Source: Okapia johnstoni (lineage: Eukaryota > Chordata > Mammalia > Artiodactyla > Giraffidae). Taken from it: DNA of 64,000 nt. A program made the translations under genes and the position numbers. Positions within the stretch are counted from its first letter, which is position 1; each line of letters begins with the position of its first letter. Below the pieces are notes generated by a model. That model saw nothing but the letters and a program-made list of their open reading frames with translations, did not search any database and was not told the origin of the DNA. Shown piece by piece: positions 11,554 through 23,311 of the stretch. Where the stretch lies: NCBI GenBank assembly GCA_024291935.2, contig CM044320.1, positions 49,170,001 to 49,234,000 of the forward strand. Direction: 5' to 3'.

Positions 11554-12536
11554 AGCAAAAGACAAGTACTCTTGGGAGCACAGAAGTCCCATCAAGGATA
11601 TCAAAACTCTCACGTGAATGTGGATCACAGATATGAAGGGACAGACATCTAGAACCTATATGTCGAGCACCTACCACATGCCACCAACTGGGAAAATAGA
11701 TACAAAGGACAACGCAGTGGGGAAGACAGAAGCACATATGGCCAACTGCAACATGAGTGAGAAAAGTACCTCAAAAGAGGAAGGGCCAGGATGTGGGCAG
11801 CATGGCACATGGAGCCAAGATTTAAGGGTTACATAAGGTTTCCCTGGAGAGAGCTTCTGAACTGAGCCAGTGTTGTGTGATGCAGAGCCACCTAGAACAG
11901 TGGCTGGTAAGGGTCTCCATCACAGCAAACCAGGCTACTATCTACAAAGAAAGCAGCAAAGGAAGTGGTTTTAGGTGCTTAAGAATAAAGGTCTACAACT
12001 GCTGCCATAGCAGAATCAAGAAGAACGATAGAGAAGTTGCCGAGAAGCCAGGCCGCAGTGAAAGCCGAGTTTTCTCCCCCTACACAGGGGCTGGGAGCTC
12101 GTCATCATGCCATTAGCAGTACTCATGCCTATATGAGCCAGTAAGAATCTGGAACCAATCTGGAAGGAATTGGAACCAGTCTGCGAAAGAGGGAAATTTC
12201 CAGGTTGACATTCAAGGAGAGTTTACACACTTAGATTAATAAGTCTCAGTGGCACCCCCAAGACTATCGTCCTCTGTTCTCAAGCCTGGATACAATGCAA
12301 AAAAAAAAAAAAAAAAAAATCATACTCTCTAGGGGTTGGAGTCCCAGAATAAGTACATGCATTTATTTTGTTAGAGTGGGTTTTAGTAATAGTAGCACAA
12401 GCCACGTGTACACTGTAAAACAAAATCTCAAACACCCCAAGTATATCAAGTAAAGAGAAATTTCCCTTCTTCACTATCTCTAACCCCAGAAGTATTTATC
12501 CTACAACAGGTAAGACTGTGTGTATTTTAAAGGCTC
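11554..12536. other. Unassigned, with an A21 run
   Basis: No gene or interspersed repeat is evident. A pure A run occupies 12299-12319 without a recognisable retroposon body before it. Short frames at 11618-11836 and 11877-12116 lack any domain. Confidence 0.4.
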
Positions 12537-12821
12537 AGGTAGGACGTTCTGAGAGAATAGCATTGAAACATGTATATTATCATATGTGAAACAGAACACC
12601 ATTCCAGGTTCGATGCATGAGACAAATGCTCAGGGCTGGGGCAATGGGATGACCCAGAGGGATGGGATAGGGAGGGAGGTGGGAGGGGGGTTCAGGATGG
12701 GGAACACATGTAAACCCATGGCTGATTCATGTCAATGTATGGCAAAAACCACTACAATATTGTAAAGTAATTATCCCCCAACTAAAATAAATAAATTAGA
12801 TTAATTAAAAAAATAAATAAA
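12537..12821 (+). mobile_element. Ruminant L1 3' UTR fragment with TSD
   Basis: It starts at TTCTGAGAGAATAGCATTGA and repeats the landmarks of the copy at 9914-10398. The duplication TAAAGGCTC is at 12528-12536 and 12822-12830. Confidence 0.9.
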
Positions 12822-12830
12822 TAAAGGCTC

Positions 12831-14062
12831 CCCAACTAATGGACAAATAGATGTGTTAATGGTAGAATCTGGGTGGTAGTCCTACATTTCTGTGTTTTAA
12901 GACTTTTATAATGAAGTGGCCAGAAAACAAAAGCTCTCCAACTGCTTAGAATGTACAGCCAGGGTTGACAACCACAGTCTGAGCCATAATCCAAGTTTAC
13001 AAATGGGAGAATTTTCCAGACTGTAGAGGTAAAGTTACCAGCCCCAAACCTAACAGGATGGAGGGTGGGGTCAGCCCATGAACCCAGATCTTCTGACTTT
13101 CTGTCCGGTATTCTTTCCAACACTCCCTGAAGTCTCCAACAGAAGAGGCAGCCCCAAAACAGAGTGGGAAAGGAAGCTTATGGAAGTTGCCTTTTTAGGA
13201 CTTCAAATGAATGAGATTCTTGTGTTGTGATTCCTCCTTGTGGCAGAAGACAACACTAAATATTCTAGAACCAAGCTGCTGTAATCTTGATTTTAATTAA
13301 ATGGATTAAATTACACTTGTCTTACTGATTCACATTGCCTTTAAGTACTTACTCCAAGACTTAGAGAAAGCTCAAGCGCCCATTCACCCTCATGATTAAA
13401 GTCTGTAAAAACTCCTTGCAAAGGAAGAGGAAAACGACACTCAGACATTTTAAGCACTGTCTTCTAAAGCCGGTGAGGACACCTCACAATGTGATTACAA
13501 CACAAGAACATTCCTGATCATTAGCGAATATCAAGACAGTGAATTGCAACTGCCAAATGGCAGATATTAATATTATCTTTATAGATGCTAACATCTGTTT
13601 TGTAGGAAGGAATGGAGAGATACGGTTTAAATCTATAAATCTGAATTCCAAGCAAAAACCCAACAAAATAATGGCACTGTTTATTGCCAAATTTTATAAG
13701 CAATGGAGGCAGCCTCTTCCTTTTCCCACATAAACTTTTAGGAAAAGTCTAAATTACGGAGTCCCTTTTTAGAAAAACCCAAGCATTAGCAAAACTGAAG
13801 GTTAGGGCTGCATCTGCCAGCCTAGGAGGATTCTGGGAGCTGCCTCTTTCTTGTGGCTTTTTATTCTTCGCAGCAGTCACTTCAAAATACAAATAGGGAC
13901 ATAAAAATCAGGAGACTTAGTTTCTAGTCCTAGCTTTGTCACTAAGTTGATATTTTATCTACAAAAGTGGTGACTCAATGGTCTTTCAGGTGCCTCATAG
14001 CTCGGAAACTGGACTGAACACCTGTGTGTTCCATCTAAGCCATTTAAGAAGCAATGTCCCCA
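12831..14062. other. Largely unassigned
   Basis: No supported gene. A faint MIR-like phrase (AGTTTCTAGTCCTAGCTTTG near 13918) is too short to call. Confidence 0.35.
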
Positions 14063-14181
14063 GAAGTGAAAGTGAAGTCGCTCAGTCATGTCCGACTCTT
14101 AGCGACCCCATGGACTGCAGCCTACCAGGCTCCTCCGTCCATGGGATTTTCCAGGCAAGAGTACTGGAGTGGGCTGCCATT
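14063..14181 (-). mobile_element. Bov-A monomer fragment
   Basis: The plus strand reads GAAGTGAAAGTGAAGTCGCT and ends GAGTGGGCTGCCATT, one reversed Bov-A unit without a tRNA-like head. Confidence 0.88.
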
Positions 14182-14367
14182 AATCTTAAATACCACTACC
14201 TGCTGCATTTCTCTCATATGTTATCATTCTTGCTCATCTTCCTTTCATCCCCAGCCAGTCCTTAAATATAGTCTAAAAAAAAGAAATGCTACTTCCAAAG
14301 GAAAAGAAAGGCCAGGAATCACTTGAAAAGACATTTGCTTTTCCTTTTCTGATTGTGTGTGTACATG

Positions 14368-14542
14368 GTAAGTAGCTTAAGTCACGTCCTTCTCTTTGTG
14401 ACCCCATGGACTGTAGCCCGCCAGGCTCCTCTGCCATGCCCTCTTCCAGGGGATCTTCCCAACCCAGGGATTGAACCTATGTCTCTTAAGTCTCCTGCAT
14501 TGGCAGGTGGGTTCTTTACCACTAGCGCCACCTGGGAAGCCC
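14368..14542 (-). mobile_element. Bov-tA SINE
   Basis: Reversed Bov-A block followed by the tRNA-derived head, ending CGCCACCTGGGAAGCC on the plus strand. Small deletions inside the Bov-A part mark it as older than the copies with TSDs. Confidence 0.87.
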
Positions 14543-15049
14543 TAGTATTTGTAAAAGAAATAAAGGCAAAAAGTCCAGTGAACAGTCCCTGGGCCCTGAA
14601 GATTAAGGGGATTTTTTAAAAAAATCTTAGAACCAGCTCTTAAAGGCTACTGGTATTTTTATGCCAAATTCAAAAGGCCCTTTCACGTTCAAAGTTCTTC
14701 TTGCCCAAACACAGTCCATAAAAAGGTATCAAACATTCCACAAATTATACTAGAGCCTGTTCCCCTCAACCCTGCAGTGAAAAGTCCAGAAAGAAAAGTA
14801 AACTAAAGTGACAAGACCCCATCTTCCCGGGCAGGCAGGACCCTGGTTCATTTCTGGTGCCAAGAGTCCCCAGAGTGGTTTTCAACCAAACTGTTAACTT
14901 CCAGGAGCTCTGGTGTGGATCTGGGTCTCTGCAGAGGGCTCTCAGGAGTTGGTTTTCAGTGCCTCAGTGCCAGACATCGCTCCACTCACTGCCAAGAGTG
15001 AGCCAGGAAATCTGAACACCCACAACTCAAGGACATGCCCAGCCAGGAC
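14543..15049. other. No recognised feature
   Basis: I see neither a repeat consensus nor a supported open frame between the SINE and the MIR. Confidence 0.35.
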
Positions 15050-15242
15050 AACCTTGGGAGTCCTGGGTCTACCCATTCCTGCCTAAACAGGTTACTTAAC
15101 TCTCGGTGCCTCCACTTAACCTTCCTATACAATGGGAACAATACTGTTATCTTATAAGGTCTTATGAAGATTAAAGGAACTAATTCATGAATGAATAGAA
15201 TCTGGAATACAGTAAACACTCAGTAAAGTTTAACTATTATTG
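15050..15242 (+). mobile_element. MIR SINE
   Basis: GGGTCTACCCATTCCTGCC, then GGTTACTTAACTCTCGGTGC, AATGGGAACAATACTG, GAAGATTAAAGGAACTAATT and ACACTCAGTAAAG follow the forward MIR order. Confidence 0.8.
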
Positions 15243-15519
15243 TCATTTAACCTTCTGGCTCCTTTTCTCAATGCTGCCTATATTCTTCGGTTTGTAAGCA
15301 AAGTCTGTGGTTACAGTACAGATAATAAGGTTTTAAAAATCATAGATGTTTAAAAAAAAGCACAGCTAGGAGAAAGCCACTAAATTTTCTTCGAACAAGC
15401 AAAAAGCCCAAATGTCAGAGTGGCAATCAGAAAAAAGTATGTATTAGTTGTTAGTTACCTTGTCCCTTAAGCAGCAACTAACAACCACATGAGCATTTTT
15501 TTTTTCACTCCTTTACTAT
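15243..15519. other. No recognised feature
   Basis: A short gap between two MIR copies of opposite orientation. Nothing is recognised. Confidence 0.35.
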
Positions 15520-15735
15520 TTTCCAGGAACTGTGTGGCTACCTATTTATGTATTATTCTGTTTAATACTCAAATCAACACTGTGATGTGGATCAGTGTTA
15601 TTTTCATTTTTCAGGTCAGGTATCTGAGATTCTGAGAGGACAATTCCCCCGAAGTCACATAGTTATGAATTTCTGGCTGTAGTGATGCAGTCCAGATCTG
15701 TTGATGACAAACACTGAACTCTGAGCCACTGTCTC
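15520..15735 (-). mobile_element. MIR SINE
   Basis: Reverse-orientation MIR: AATACTCAAATCAACACTGT, TTCATTTTTCAGGTCAGGTA and the phrase CCCGAAGTCACATAG keep the expected spacing. Confidence 0.7.
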
Positions 15736-16884
15736 TCAGTGCCAAGGATCATTCACACTTACTTTGATAAAGGATATACAGAAACTAACAATGAAAGAAA
15801 CAGGCATTCACATGCACACGGCCCAGTTCTGTGTTAGACGAGAGGCTTTCAGTTTGGGCCTCCTGTTTCCTTCGGATCTCAGACTCGCCTACACATTCTA
15901 CACCTCATTTTTACGGGGTACATTCCCAAAGAGCTGCGCTTGCAGCAATCACTCCTTGGGGAAGGAAAAATACTCCTCTCTGTATGTGAAAGACTGCTCT
16001 TTTAATGTGTTCAGTTTTTCAGACAGCCCTAAACAAGACATTCTCTACATGCAAATTTGAAAAGCAAGGTGTTTTATATATAATTTTTTGAATTAGAGAG
16101 GGAAGGAGGAAGAAGGTTTTTGAATTGTGTATCTCTTTCTCAGATTATAACTCACTCTTTCTCTCAGAGAAGCACAATAAAAACGTAACTCCTGCCCCGC
16201 TCCTGGAGACCCTTAGCCTGAAACACAGCTTGGAGGAGAGATTACACTGGATTTTCAAAATGAACTCTATACAATCATGTGTCTTCAACTGCATTTCCCC
16301 TGTAGGCAGTTAAGTTATTCCCTACATTTTATTTTCATTTATGAGACTGTCCAAAGAAGACTAAATTGGTTTTGCTAGAGGGAAGTTGACAGTTGTAGAG
16401 AAGAGTTAAAGCCAAGACATAGTCCATGTTCAAGTAGAAACACAGGGATGATGACTGTCTCATCTCGGTTGGTCTTTGACTAAGCATGGGCTGAGTGTGT
16501 GTAGTGGGGGACGGGGGTGCAGCATGTGTATGCACTTTCTAAATGTCAATTACTGAATGATGTGGGCTCTATTTCCTACTAAATTTTTTCATATGTTTGG
16601 ATGTTTAACCTCTACTCACTAAGGAATAAGTTAATCAAAAAACTCAGGTATTACCCTCTCTAGGGACATAATCAAGAAGTTAGCCTCTTTTCCTATTCAA
16701 TTAGTTATACCCTGTGACCCAAAAAATTATTAGGTTGCTCCAGTGTCTTCGTTATAAAATTTTGTTGATGCAATTCAGCACATCCTTAAGGAGGTCAAGC
16801 TTTACAGATAATTTGCTTTAGGTTTCAGTTTCTGGCTATTCTCAAGATTTCATTAAAAATAGATCTTAAGAGTTTAATTTTTTG
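15736..16884. other. No recognised feature
   Basis: AT-rich DNA with short frames at 15764-16060 and 16125-16313 on the plus strand. Neither has splice or domain support. Confidence 0.4.
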
Positions 16885-17360
16885 TATCTTTTTTAAATTA
16901 ATTTAATTGGAGGATAATTACAATACTGTGATGGTTTTTGTCATACATCAACGTGAATCAGCCACGGGTGTACATGTGTCCCCCCATCCTGAATCCCCCT
17001 CCCACCGCCCTCCCCACCCCATCCCTCTGGGTTGTCCCAGAGCACCAGCTTTGAGTGCCCTGCTTCATGCATCTCACTTACACTAGTCATTATTTTACAT
17101 ATGCTAATATACATGTTTCAATGCTATTCTCTCAAATCATCCCACCCTCACCTTCTACCAGAGTTCAAAAGTCTGTTCTTTACATCTGTGTCTCTTTTGC
17201 TGCCTTTCATATTGGATCATTGTTATCATCTTTCTAAATTCCATATATATGTGTTAATATACAGTATTTGTGTTTCTCTTTCTGACTTACTTCACTCTGT
17301 GTAACAGGCTCCAGTTTCATCCACCTCATTAGAACTGACTCAAATGCATTCTTTTTTATT
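16885..17360 (-). mobile_element. Ruminant L1 3' end, first part
   Basis: Reverse complement of the same 3' UTR seen at 9914: TTAATTTAATTGGAGGATAA, then GTGTACATGTGTCCCCCC, ACATGTTTCAATGCTATTCT and the ORF2 end GTTTCATCCACCTCATTAGA. It is interrupted at 17361 by a Bov-tA. Confidence 0.9.
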
Positions 17361-17568
17361 GAAAGTGAAATTGCTCAGTCGTGTCCTACTCTTTGCGACC
17401 CCATGGACCGTAGCCTACCAGGTTCCTCCATCCGTGGGATTTTCCAGGCAAGAGTACTGGAATGGGTTGCCATTTCCTTCTCTAGGAGATCTTCCCAACC
17501 CAGGGATCGAACCCGCGTCTCCCACATTATAGGCAGACACTTTACTGTCTGAGCCACCAGGGAAGTCC
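17361..17568 (-). mobile_element. Bov-tA SINE inserted in L1
   Basis: A complete reversed Bov-tA between two adjoining pieces of one L1. It therefore postdates that L1. The overlapping 121-codon minus-strand frame is a read-through of the SINE. Confidence 0.92.
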
Positions 17569-17648
17569 AATATTCCATTGTGCATATGTACCACAACTTC
17601 CTTATCCATTCATTCGTCTGCCGATGGACATCTAGGTTGCTTCTTTTG
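17569..17648 (-). mobile_element. Ruminant L1, second part
   Basis: It continues with AATATTCCATTGTGCATATG, then CATTCGTCTGCCGATGGACA, and breaks off near 17648. The 5' end is truncated. Confidence 0.85.
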
Positions 17649-17764
17649 AATGTTATAATTACTTCTTTTCTCAAACAAAGATTCACTAGGCTAGTTCTAC
17701 AGAGAGGATTAAACCATGCAGGACATAGAGGCAGATACAATTTTCCAAGACAGACTCTACAACA

Positions 17765-17970
17765 AGTTTGGCAAGTTTTTTCTACAAAGGACCAGAGAGT
17801 AAGTATTTTCAGCTTTGCAGGTTGTATCGTTTCTGTTGCGACTACTCAACTTTGCTGTGGTAGGATGAAGGCAGCCATAGTCAACATGGAAACAGAGGAG
17901 CATGACTGTTCCATTAAGATTTGACAGAACCAGGCAGCGGGCTGTACGTGACCCACAGGCCAGTCTGCCA
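17765..17970 (+). mobile_element. hAT-type DNA transposon fossil
   Basis: CTACAAAGGACCAGAGAGTA, TTTTCAGCTTTGCAGGTTGT, GCAACTACTCAAC-like and CATGACTGTTCCATTAAGAT match a common mammalian hAT-Charlie-type non-autonomous element. The same family appears at 43711-44373. I leave the subfamily open. Confidence 0.7.
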
Positions 17971-18384
17971 AGCCTCCCGAGATCACACCAAGGGGCTGAG
18001 TTTCTGAGGGTGGCTGATCTACGTGGCATTATAATAGAGGATATTTCAGAACAGTGACTTGAGTACTACATAATTATTCATTATAATGTACTTTTATGTT
18101 TTATGTTCTTGTCTGCATATCTGTTATATTTCGTGAGAAAGGGTTTTTAAGTGACTGAGGGATCCTGGGAAGCTGGTTGGTCAAGGCACATAGTCAGGAG
18201 ATTTCCTGGATAAGTCAAAGATTCAGAGATTGAGAAATTTTACATTTGGAAGAAACAATATAGTTCAACCTTCTCCTGATGGGGGAACACCTTTTGCAGT
18301 ATTCCTGGTGGGTGTTCAATTAACCTCTGAGGGAATATGTCCTGGGATGGATTAGAGGGCAAGATTATCATTTTATAAAGCAAA
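17971..18384. other. No recognised feature
   Basis: Nothing here matches a repeat or gene that I know. Confidence 0.35.
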
Positions 18385-19045
18385 ATTGGCCCTCTATTTC
18401 ACTCAATAAATATTCCCGTGGACACTGAAAACAAAGGCAACAAAAGCAGAGACAAGTAGGGCTATACCAAACTAAAAAGCTTCTGCACAGCAAAGCAAAC
18501 CAACAACAAAATGAAAAGGCCACCTACTGAATGTGAGAAAAGATTTGCAAATTATGTACTTGACAAGAGGTTAACAGCCAAAAATATATATACAACTTAT
18601 ACAACTCAATAGCAAAAAAAAAAAAAAAAACCCAATTTAAAAATATGCAAAAGGAACCAAACAGACATTTATCCCAAAGAATACAAATGGCTAACAGATA
18701 CTTGAAAAGATATCAACATCACTAATCAGGGAAATGCAAATCAAAACCCCAGTGAGATATCTCCTCATACCTGTTAGAATAGCTATCATCAAAAAGACAA
18801 AGGTAGGAAGTATTGGCTAGGATGTGAAGAAAGGGAAACCTTGTATACTATTAGCAGGATTGTAACAGTTTCCATTGTTGGTGCAGCCACTATGGAAAAC
18901 CTTACAGAGATTCTCTAGAAAATTAAAAATAGAACTACCATATGATCCAGCGATCTGGGTATACATCCAAAGGAAATGAAAATAAGTCACCAAAGAGACA
19001 TGTGCACTCTCATGTTCCCTGCAGCATTTTTCACAGGAGTCAAGT
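18385..19045 (+). mobile_element. Old L1 ORF2 3' region, first part
   Basis: The typical L1 series AAAAGCTTCTGCACAGCAAA, TCAGGGAAATGCAAATCAAA, TTGGTGCAGCCACTATGGAA and ATGTTCCCTGCAGC runs up to 19045. The next expected L1 sequence (AAGATATGGAAACCCAAATG) occurs at 20099, so the gap is a later insertion. Confidence 0.88.
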
Positions 19046-19084
19046 GAAAAGGCTTCTGGACCCAATTACAATGTGCCTGTGCGG

Positions 19085-19183
19085 AGGCTGCCCCACACCA
19101 ATAAATCTGAAACCAGCACAACACTGTTAATCAACTATGCTCCAGTATAAAATATTTTTTAATTAAAAATTTTTTTTTTAATT
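19085..19183 (+). mobile_element. Short L1 3' tail
   Basis: CAGCACAACACTGTTAATCA, then CTATGCTCCAGTATAAAATA and a T/A-rich tail resemble the last part of an L1 3' UTR. It sits at the left edge of the insertion that splits the L1. Confidence 0.55.
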
Positions 19184-20098
19184 CTCACATGCAAGCAGGG
19201 TGCCTGAAAATTCAACTCAATTCAATTTTGATTCTGTCTACCGGAGGATAAGGACTTCCCAGGTGGCACTAATGGTAAAGAACCCACCTGCCAACGCTGG
19301 ACGTGCAGGTTCTATCCCTGGGTGGGGAATATCCCCCTGGAGGAGGGCATGGCAACCCACTCCAGTATTCTTGCTGGGAGATTCCATGGACAGAGGAGCC
19401 TGGTGGGTTACAGTCCACAGGGTTGCAAAGAATAGGACATAACTGAAGCAACTTAGCATGCACACACAGGGGGATAAAATCAGATTCCCAGGGCTAAAGG
19501 GCTCAGCCCCACACGGCTGCCTTCCACCTCAGAAGCCAACTGCAAGCCCAAGTGGTCACTTGTGCTTCTGACCAACTGCCTACTGACTGGAGTTTCCAAA
19601 GATCCCCTCTCCTTGACTTTAATTCACTAGAGCAGCTCACAGAGCTCACACACTTTACTAGATCACTGGTTTATAAGGACAGGACTCTGGAACAGCTAGA
19701 TGCACAGGGCAAGGTGTGAGGAAAGGGCACGGAGCCTCCATGCCCTCTCTAGTTGTGCCATTCTCCTAGAACTTCCACCTGTTCACCAACTTGGAAGCTC
19801 TCTGAACCATGTCCTTGAGGGTTTTTGTGGAGACTCCACAACTGGTTCAGTCATTGGCCACTGGTAATCAATTCAGCCTTCAGCTCCTCTCTCCTTCTTG
19901 GAGGTGGAAGGGGAGAGGGGAGACTGAAAGTTCTAATCCTCTAATCATGAGGTTGGCAACCAACCCCCATGCTTGTGTGCTTTCTGCAAGACACCTTGAT
20001 CACTCTCACTCAGCAAACAACCAAAAGTTTTAGGAGCTTTGCGCCAGAAATGGGGATGAGGACCAAATATGTATTATTATAAATTACAATATCACATC
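19184..20098 (-). mobile_element. ERVL/MLT2-like solitary LTR, split by SINE
   Basis: On the minus strand it starts TGATATTGTAATTTATAATA at about 20098 and continues with GTTTGCTGAGTGAGAGTGATC-like sequence and CCTCATGATTAGAGGATTAG, ending near 19184. The order resembles a mammalian ERVL-type LTR. Internal viral genes are absent. A Bov-tA interrupts it at 19253-19462. The LTR interrupts an older L1. The subfamily is uncertain. Confidence 0.6.
19253..19462 (+). mobile_element. Bov-tA SINE inside LTR
   Basis: GGACTTCCCAGGTGGCACTA begins the tRNA-like head, and the element ends AACTGAAGCAACTTAGCATG. It is the youngest layer of a nested stack. Confidence 0.92.
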
Positions 20099-20487
20099 AA
20101 GATATGGAAACCCAAATGTCCATGAATGGATAAAAATGTGATATATACATATATACACAATGGAGTGTTATGCATCTAAGAGAAAGAAGAAAATCCTGCC
20201 ATTTGCAACAACACGGATGGACCCTGAGATCATTACTTAAGTGAAATAAGCCAGACAGAGAAAGACAAATACCACATAGCATCACTTTTCTAACAGTAGA
20301 ATGCTGGCTGGGGGACTTAGGGGAAGGTTGGTAAAAGGGTACAAATTTTCAAAAATAAATAGGTAAACTAGATAGTCTTGTGCAATGACCAGGTTCAATT
20401 AATATGGGGAAAAAACATATGTATGTGTAATTTAACCACTTTCCAGTACACCACAAACTAACTATATTCCAATAAAAAATTAAAATA
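20099..20487 (+). mobile_element. Old L1 ORF2/3' UTR, second part
   Basis: It resumes with ATATGGAAACCCAAATGTCC, then TTTGCAACAACACGGATGGA, ATAAGCCAGACAGAGAAAGA and a 3' UTR ending TATATTCCAATAAAAAATTA. This completes the L1 begun at 18385. Confidence 0.88.
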
Positions 20488-20629
20488 ATGCTTAGCTCTG
20501 TAAGAATAAATACACAAGTCACTGTCAGTTCCTTAAGGAGCTTACAATCTAATGAACAAAATAAGATAGGACCCAAATTATAACAAAAAGTAGAAAAAAA
20601 TCAGAAATTTCTTATGCCATAAAGACAAT

Positions 20630-21190
20630 CCAATTCAAATATGGGGTAAGGACTTGAAAAGGCACTTCAGACTTATGAAGAGATGTTCAACCTCATTGGT
20701 AATAGAAACATATAGTAAAACCATAATAGGGTACACCATGTCACATCCAGTCTGGCAAACCATAAAAGTTAGCTAACTTTAGATGCTGGCAAGGATGGAG
20801 AACAGGTAGGACACTCAGGACTGAGGTGGGAATGGAGTTTATATATGTCAAGTGTACTGCCAGGCACACAGTCGATACAACGTGAATTAGCTATCAGTCA
20901 TCATCATGAGTATCATGGAAATTATTATGTACTGATCATGAAAGTGTAAACTGACACAACCAACATGGAAAATATTTGGACTTTATTTAATACAGCTGAG
21001 CAGGTTCATACCCTAGGGCCCAGCGATTCCACTTCTCTAGGTATAACCCTAGAGAAACTCTTGTATCTGAACACAGGCAATATAACTCATAGCAAAGTTG
21101 TTTTTTGCAGCCCCAAACTGGAATTACAAAAGTGTCCATAAATGGTGGAATGCATTAATGCGTTGGGTTTATTAATACAATGAAATACTA
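20630..21190 (+). mobile_element. Ancient L1-type LINE fragment, first part
   Basis: Diverged L1-like phrases occur in order: GGACTTGAAAAGGCACTTCA, AACCTCATTGGTAATAG, GATGCTGGCAAGGATGGAGA, CCCTAGGGCCCAGCGATTCC and AAAGTGTCCATAAATGG. It may be a HAL1/L1M-type copy. Confidence 0.6.
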
Positions 21191-21191
21191 C

Positions 21192-21365
21192 ATGTATGCG
21201 TGCTAAGTCGCTTCAGCTGTGTCCGACACTTTGCGACCCCATGGACTGTATTCTGCCAGACTCTTCTGTCCATAGGATTGTCCAGGCAAAAATACTGGAG
21301 TGGGTTGCCATCTCCTTCTCTGGGGATCGAGCCCAGGTCTCTTAAGTCTCCTGCATTGGCAGGCA
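21192..21365 (-). mobile_element. Bov-tA SINE in old LINE
   Basis: The reversed element starts TGCGTGCTAAGTCGCTTCAG on the plus strand and ends in the head block TCCTGCATTGGCAGGCAAG, lacking the first bases of the head. Confidence 0.88.
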
Positions 21366-21560
21366 AGTCAACACAAAAACAAATTACACTTGTCTATAAC
21401 ATAGATGAACCTCATCCAATTTATCCTGAAGTGAAAAAGTCTTAATATACTCTATGATGCTGCTTACATCAAATTCAAAAATATAAAACTATATTGTTTA
21501 AGGATACAAGTGTAGAGCAAAACTATAAAAGAAGACAAGAAAATGAAAAACCCCAAAGTT
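21366..21560 (+). mobile_element. Ancient L1-type LINE fragment, second part
   Basis: ATAGATGAACCTCATCCAAT and TGCTTACATCAAATTC, followed by AAAAATATAAAACTATATTG, continue the L1-like order after the SINE. It is strongly diverged. Confidence 0.45.
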
Positions 21561-22533
21561 AGAAGTGTGGTTGCCTCTAATATGGGGCAACCATATTAGA
21601 TCCTTTTTCAATATCCAGAGGATCAGGGAGAGGCTACAGGAGCATTCAGAAGCGATGATCATGTTTTGTTGTTTAAGCTGGATAGTGTATAAACAGGTAC
21701 TTGAGGTCATGTGATCCTTTATATCTTATGGACACTTTGTGAATATTTTATATCTATTCCATAATTAATAAAAATTATTTTAAAAGAAAGAATTAAAGGA
21801 GCGGTTACATCCGACAGAAACTGGAAAGGCTGATCACCATGGTAAATAGGATTCTTCTTTTGTATCAGCTAGCTGGTGGCAGCTTACTAAAGCACTACAG
21901 TGGGATTCAACAGCTGCATCAGGCTTCAAGGGAAAAAGGAATCTATTATGCAATCAATTAGCAGTGTCTGCTTGTTCACAGATCTCAGAAGGATTTGGAA
22001 TCCCTGGGTCGAGGTCCTCCCAACTCAAAACTCATTCCTTTATGCCAGATGGTCTCCCTGTGACTCAAATGTCATCTGCGTTAGGTGTTGAAAGCAATGC
22101 AGAGATTCAAGGGTGACAGAGTGCCACATGCCAGAAAAGGGGGCAAGAGCAACATCAGCATTCAAAAAAAGAAAAAGAGCATTTTGGTTCTCAGCCAAAA
22201 TCTGCTACTTCTAAACTCATTCCTTTTCAATCATCAGTGGTATGGGGAGAATTAAAGGGTAAATTTTAAAATCATGTAGATTGGTCTCTAAAATATGTAT
22301 TTTAAAGATAGGCATATCCAATGATATAAGAATTCTCAGCAACCTAAACCAAGAGGTTCAGTTTAGATTCCGGATGCCCATTAAAAGCACTGATCTCTCC
22401 CTCCCGACCCCCCCGACACTGTGTCCTAAGAGCCGGGCTCTGAGCTCTGCCTGGGATGTGAAACAAATGCATGGCTGCCTACCCACACATCAAGGTATGG
22501 CCTCTCTCTCTAAACTATGACATCTGTGCATCT
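21561..22533. other. No recognised feature
   Basis: No repeat or exon is recognised. A short palindrome-like phrase CTAATATGGGGCAACCATATTAG lies at 21577-21599. Confidence 0.35.
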
Positions 22534-22546
22534 CTAGTGCATTTTG

Positions 22547-22741
22547 GGGCTTCCCTGATAGCTCAGCTGGTATAAAATCCACCTGCAATGCAGGAGATCC
22601 CAGTTCGATTCCTGGGTTGGGAAGATCCCCTGGAGAAGGGAAAGGCTACCCACTCCAGTATTCTGGCCTAGAAAATTCCACAGACTGTATAGTCCATGGG
22701 GTCGCAAAGAGTTGGACAGGACTGAGCAACTTTCACTTTCA
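22547..22741 (+). mobile_element. Bov-tA SINE with TSD
   Basis: GGGCTTCCCTGATAGCTCAG through AACTTTCACTTTCA. The duplication CTAGTGCATTTTG (22534-22546) and CTAGTGTATTTTG (22742-22754) differs at one position. Confidence 0.94.
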
Positions 22742-22754
22742 CTAGTGTATTTTG

Positions 22755-23067
22755 AGATGTCTACACCATCACTCCAGCTGCAGAGAAGTGGTCAAACATG
22801 AGCCCACAGGTCCCAGCTGCATGTCCTCCTTCTTACCTTCTTCAGTGCAAGAGCTGATCTGACACTCTTCCACTGCAACTGGCAGAAAGTTTCTTTACTC
22901 TGACTGTCTTGGTTTTTATAATCATTTCCAAATGAACATTTATGTTTAGTTAGTCTGTCCTGCCTAATTCCAAGAAGGTTATGGGCACTTACAGATATAA
23001 TATGGTTCTTAAGACAGAAACAAAGTCAAAACTCCTGTCATGGAAGGAAGAAGAATCTGAAATTCTA
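22755..23067. other. No recognised feature
   Basis: I recognise nothing in this gap between the SINE and the MER5-type element. Confidence 0.35.
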
Positions 23068-23250
23068 AAGCCAGTAATTTTCAAAGTTTAGTGTGCCTGA
23101 GAATAACCAGTATTCTACGTAAAATGCCAGTTTCTAAGACCAGGATCCAAGAAATCTCCATCACTAGATCTACGGTGAGGCTGAGTCCATCTGAACTGCA
23201 TTCAAGGTGATTCAGATGCTAATCGTCTAAGGAGAACTTTTCAAAAGCAA
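23068..23250 (+). mobile_element. MER5-type hAT element
   Basis: TTTTCAAAGTTTAGTGTGCC at the start and AGGTGATTCAGATGCTAATC near the end match the MER5A/B layout, and both ends show the TIR-like TTCAAAG/CTTTTGAA pairing. Confidence 0.72.
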
Positions 23251-23311
23251 TCTGCATGGTTTATTATATTTCACATAATTCCTAAAATGATCCATGGGGG
23301 TACTATTATTA

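Noticed and set aside
16720..16760. Possible mariner end (TTATTAGGTTGCTCC)
   Set aside because: Only about a dozen bases resemble a mariner terminus and the following sequence does not continue the match.
17375..17740. 121-codon minus-strand frame
   Set aside because: It is a translation through a Bov-tA SINE and flanking L1, and similar frames recur at every reversed or forward SINE.
19184..20098. Endogenous retrovirus with genes
   Set aside because: Only LTR-like sequence is present here and at 29787, 43930 and 51008. No gag, pol or env frames accompany any of them.
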